A stretch of 15,770 bases of DNA from DATIJJ01 sp039936115 (GTDB taxonomy: Bacteria > Pseudomonadota > Gammaproteobacteria > DSM-16500). Within the stretch, counting starts at the first letter, position 1, and each line of letters opens with the position of its first letter. The notes beneath the pieces were generated by a model. That model was not told the origin of the DNA. It made no database searches and saw nothing but the letters and a program-made list of their open reading frames with translations. The position numbers and the translations under genes were made by a program. The stretch lies in the NCBI GenBank assembly GCA_039936115.1, contig JBDTIZ010000208.1, forward strand, positions 1 to 15,770. The letters run 5' to 3'. Of this stretch, positions 13,889-15,770 are shown piece after piece.

Positions 13889-14482
13889 TTGTCGTCGGGA
13901 ATTCAACTCATTGTTGGTCTTGGCAATCCGGGAGCCGATTATGAATCGACCCGACACAATGCTGGCGCGTGGTTTGTTTTTGAGTTAACTCATCTCGCTA
14001 ATGCAACCCTGCGACATGAAACTAAATTTCACGGACTTCATTGCATTGCTCGCCTACAGAGACACGATGTTCATCTCTTGATTCCAACAACGTTTATGAA
14101 TCTCAGCGGTCAATCTGTCAGCGCTTTAGCGAGTTATTACAAAATTCCACCTGACGCTATTTTGATTGCACACGATGAAATAGATCTTCCCGTTGGCGAT
14201 ATTCGTCTAAAAATGGATGGCGGCCACGGCGGTCACAATGGGCTGCGCGATATTATTAGCCATCTTGGTACAAACAAATTTCATCGTTTACGAATTGGTG
14301 TAGGCCATCCCGGTCAAAGCAAAGAAGTCGTAGATTACGTTCTAAAGCCGCCCAAAAAAGCGGAGCGTGAATTAATTGATATTGCATTAAAAGATGCCGA
14401 GCTTGCTCTACCTGATTTATTGAGTGGGCATTTTCAAAAAGCCACGCAGAAGTTACACACCCGCAAAGGCGAAGGGGCTTAA
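13889..14482 (+). CDS. pth: Peptidyl-tRNA hydrolase
   Basis: A 197-residue Pth (E. coli 194) that frees tRNA from prematurely dropped peptidyl-tRNA. Catalytic His23 is in STRHNAGAWF. Asn13 (GLGNPG), Asn71 (FMNLSG), Asp96 (HDEIDLP) and Asn117 (GGHGGHNGL) match the E. coli active-site residues Asn10, Asn68, Asp93 and Asn114. The start is TTG at 13889 with GGAG (13877-13880) 8 nt before it. No ATG or GTG in frame lies close enough to keep the first beta strand QLIVGLGNPG. A rare start codon could keep expression low relative to rplY just upstream. Confidence 0.97.
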   Translation: MSSGIQLIVGLGNPGADYESTRHNAGAWFVFELTHLANATLRHETKFHGLHCIARLQRHDVHLLIPTTFMNLSGQSVSALASYYKIPPDAILIAHDEIDLPVGDIRLKMDGGHGGHNGLRDIISHLGTNKFHRLRIGVGHPGQSKEVVDYVLKPPKKAERELIDIALKDAELALPDLLSGHFQKATQKLHTRKGEGA

Positions 14483-14529
14483 AATTTAACAAAAGCGGAC
14501 AGAGGTCCGTCACAAAACAGAGGTATAAA

Positions 14530-15621
14530 ATGGGTATCAAATGCGGCATCGTTGGCCTACCAAACGTGGGAAAATCCACACTCTTTAATTGCTTAACAAA
14601 AGCCGGTGTTGATGCATCAAATTATCCCTTCTGCACGATTGAGCCGAATGTGGGTATTGTACCCGTTCCTGATCCACGCTTAGCGAAATTAGCTGCTATC
14701 GTCAAACCTGAGCGGATTTTACCGACCACTATGGAATTCGTCGATATTGCTGGCTTAGTTAAAGGTGCTGCTACAGGCGAAGGTCTAGGAAATAAATTTT
14801 TAGCGAACATTCGTGAAACCGACGCGATTGCACATGTTGTCCGTTGTTTTGAAAACGATGATGTTGTTCACGTTGCTGGAAAAATTTCTCCGCAAGATGA
14901 TATCGATGTTATCAATACTGAACTTGCGTTAGCTGATTTAGAAAGTGTTACGCGGGCATTATTACGCGTACACAAACAAGCGAGAAGCGGTGATAAAGCG
15001 TCTCAAGCAGAAGCAGCATTATTCGAAAAAGTGAAAGAGCATGTCAATCAAGGATTATCCGTCCGTAGCATGTCACTCACGACAGATGACAAATTGCGTT
15101 TAAAGCAATTGCAATTATTAACAATGAAACCTACGTTGTATATTGCAAACGTTGCCGAAGATGGCTTCACTAATAATCCTTATCTTGATCAAGTCAAACA
15201 AATCGCTGAAAAAGAAAATGCGAGTGTCGTTGCTGTTTGTGCAGCCATTGAAGCAGAAATTGCTGAATTAGAAGATAATGAAAAAGCGGAATTTCTGGCT
15301 GAATTAAATCTCTCTGAACCAGGACTTGATCGCGTGATTCATGCTGGCTATAAATTGCTAGGATTAGACACTTATTTTACTGCCGGTGTTAAAGAAGTTC
15401 GCGCGTGGACTATCCATGTAGGTTCAACCGCACCACAAGCCGCTGGCGTTATTCACACCGATTTTGAAAAAGGTTTTATCCGCGCGGAAATCATTGGTTA
15501 TGAGGATTTTATTAAATATAACGGTGAAGCCGGAGCGAAAGAAGCAGGCAAGTGGCGCTTGGAAGGGAAAGAATATATTGTGAAAGATGGGGATGTTGTG
15601 CATTTCCGGTTTAATGTTTAG
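14530..15621 (+). CDS. ychF: Ribosome-binding ATPase/GTPase YchF (OLA1 family)
   Basis: A 363-residue protein (E. coli YchF 363), an Obg-related P-loop enzyme that prefers ATP and binds ribosomes; it has been linked to stress responses. G1 is GLPNVGKS (9-16) and G3 is DIAGLVKGA (72-80). A hydrophobic residue follows the Gly where Ras-like enzymes have catalytic Gln. G4 is NVAE (208-211) rather than NKxD, which explains ATP preference. A helical insertion covers about 130-200, and a C-terminal TGS domain covers roughly 280-363. It lies 47 nt after pth with an AGAGG ribosome site; pth-ychF is a conserved pair. Confidence 0.98.
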   Translation: MGIKCGIVGLPNVGKSTLFNCLTKAGVDASNYPFCTIEPNVGIVPVPDPRLAKLAAIVKPERILPTTMEFVDIAGLVKGAATGEGLGNKFLANIRETDAIAHVVRCFENDDVVHVAGKISPQDDIDVINTELALADLESVTRALLRVHKQARSGDKASQAEAALFEKVKEHVNQGLSVRSMSLTTDDKLRLKQLQLLTMKPTLYIANVAEDGFTNNPYLDQVKQIAEKENASVVAVCAAIEAEIAELEDNEKAEFLAELNLSEPGLDRVIHAGYKLLGLDTYFTAGVKEVRAWTIHVGSTAPQAAGVIHTDFEKGFIRAEIIGYEDFIKYNGEAGAKEAGKWRLEGKEYIVKDGDVVHFRFNV

Positions 15622-15728
15622 ATAATTTGTGAAGCTGTCATTCCCGCGAAGGCGCACTAGCATCCGGTAAATCAGCATAGATATTAAACACTCTTGAGAA
15701 AGCACTGTAACCGCATCTTACTCTGTCA

Positions 15729-15747
15729 CCCCGCACTTGTTGCGGGG
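15729..15747. repeat. Palindromic repeat with CTTGT loop downstream of ychF
   Basis: CCCCGCA (15729-15735) pairs with TGCGGGG (15741-15747) around a CTTGT loop, followed by TCTGGA. The layout (7-bp stem, CTTGT loop, pyrimidine-rich flank) repeats that at 129-147. Near 15638-15655 a degraded CATTCCCGCGAAGGCG half-palindrome also resembles a dispersed repeat. The rest of 15622-15770 shows nothing recognisable, and no T-run follows the hairpin. Confidence 0.6.
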
Positions 15748-15770
15748 TCTGGAATACAAAACATAAATAC

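Noticed and set aside
15638..15655. Hairpin terminator for ychF
   Set aside because: CATTCCCGCGAAGGCG lacks its complementary GGGAATC half; it looks like a degraded repeat and no T-run is near.

Overview
The window looks like chromosome of a gammaproteobacterium of the order Legionellales (Coxiella/Legionella-like, species not identifiable here). The left third carries a recognisable block of the Dot/Icm type IVB secretion system, and the rest is a housekeeping neighbourhood typical of gammaproteobacteria (hemA-prfA-prmC diverging from lolB-tRNA-Gln-prs-rplY-pth-ychF). Base composition is moderate, somewhat AT-rich, and I see no sharp compositional break between the blocks.

Layout. (1) 1-183: no gene; an inverted-repeat (MITE-like) element cut by the window edge. 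(2) 184-6093, minus strand: a tightly packed operon read dotM(icmP) > dotL(icmO) > dotK(icmN) > dotJ(icmM) > dotI(icmL) > a second dotI/icmL paralogue. Together these encode the type IV coupling complex core (DotL ATPase and DotM), the inner-membrane DotI/DotJ pair and the outer-membrane lipoprotein DotK. icmQ/R/S/T, which precede icmP in Legionella, are not here, and dotH/icmK does not follow within the window. (3) 6094-6370: operon leader plus a 104-bp element with 32-bp inverted ends. (4) 6371-6814, minus: dksA. (5) 7008-10188, minus: hemA-prfA-prmC with overlapping stop/start codons. (6) 10387-15621, plus: a GGMSGG-repeat lipoprotein of unknown role, lolB, tRNA-Gln(TTG), prs, rplY (long Ctc form), pth, ychF. 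(7) 15622-15770: no gene; palindromic repeat.

The most unusual points are: lolB whose only possible ATG lies inside a perfect 12-bp hairpin arm, with a promoter placed so that its mRNA could be leaderless; absence of ispE between lolB and tRNA-Gln/prs; a lipoprotein with eleven MSGG units where other gammaproteobacteria often keep a TPR protein gene; tandem DotI paralogues plus DotJ sharing a gap-free N-terminal module; a DotK with a glycine-zipper segment and altered peptidoglycan-contact residues; and several intergenic palindromes, two of which share a CTTGT loop while their stems differ but stay paired.

I found no transposase, CRISPR array, phage gene or restriction system. The Dot/Icm block is a known system. 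The GGMSGG lipoprotein and the repeat families are the best candidates for something undescribed. Start codons were re-assigned from Shine-Dalgarno sequences for dotM (6093), dotJ (1730) and rplY (13170).
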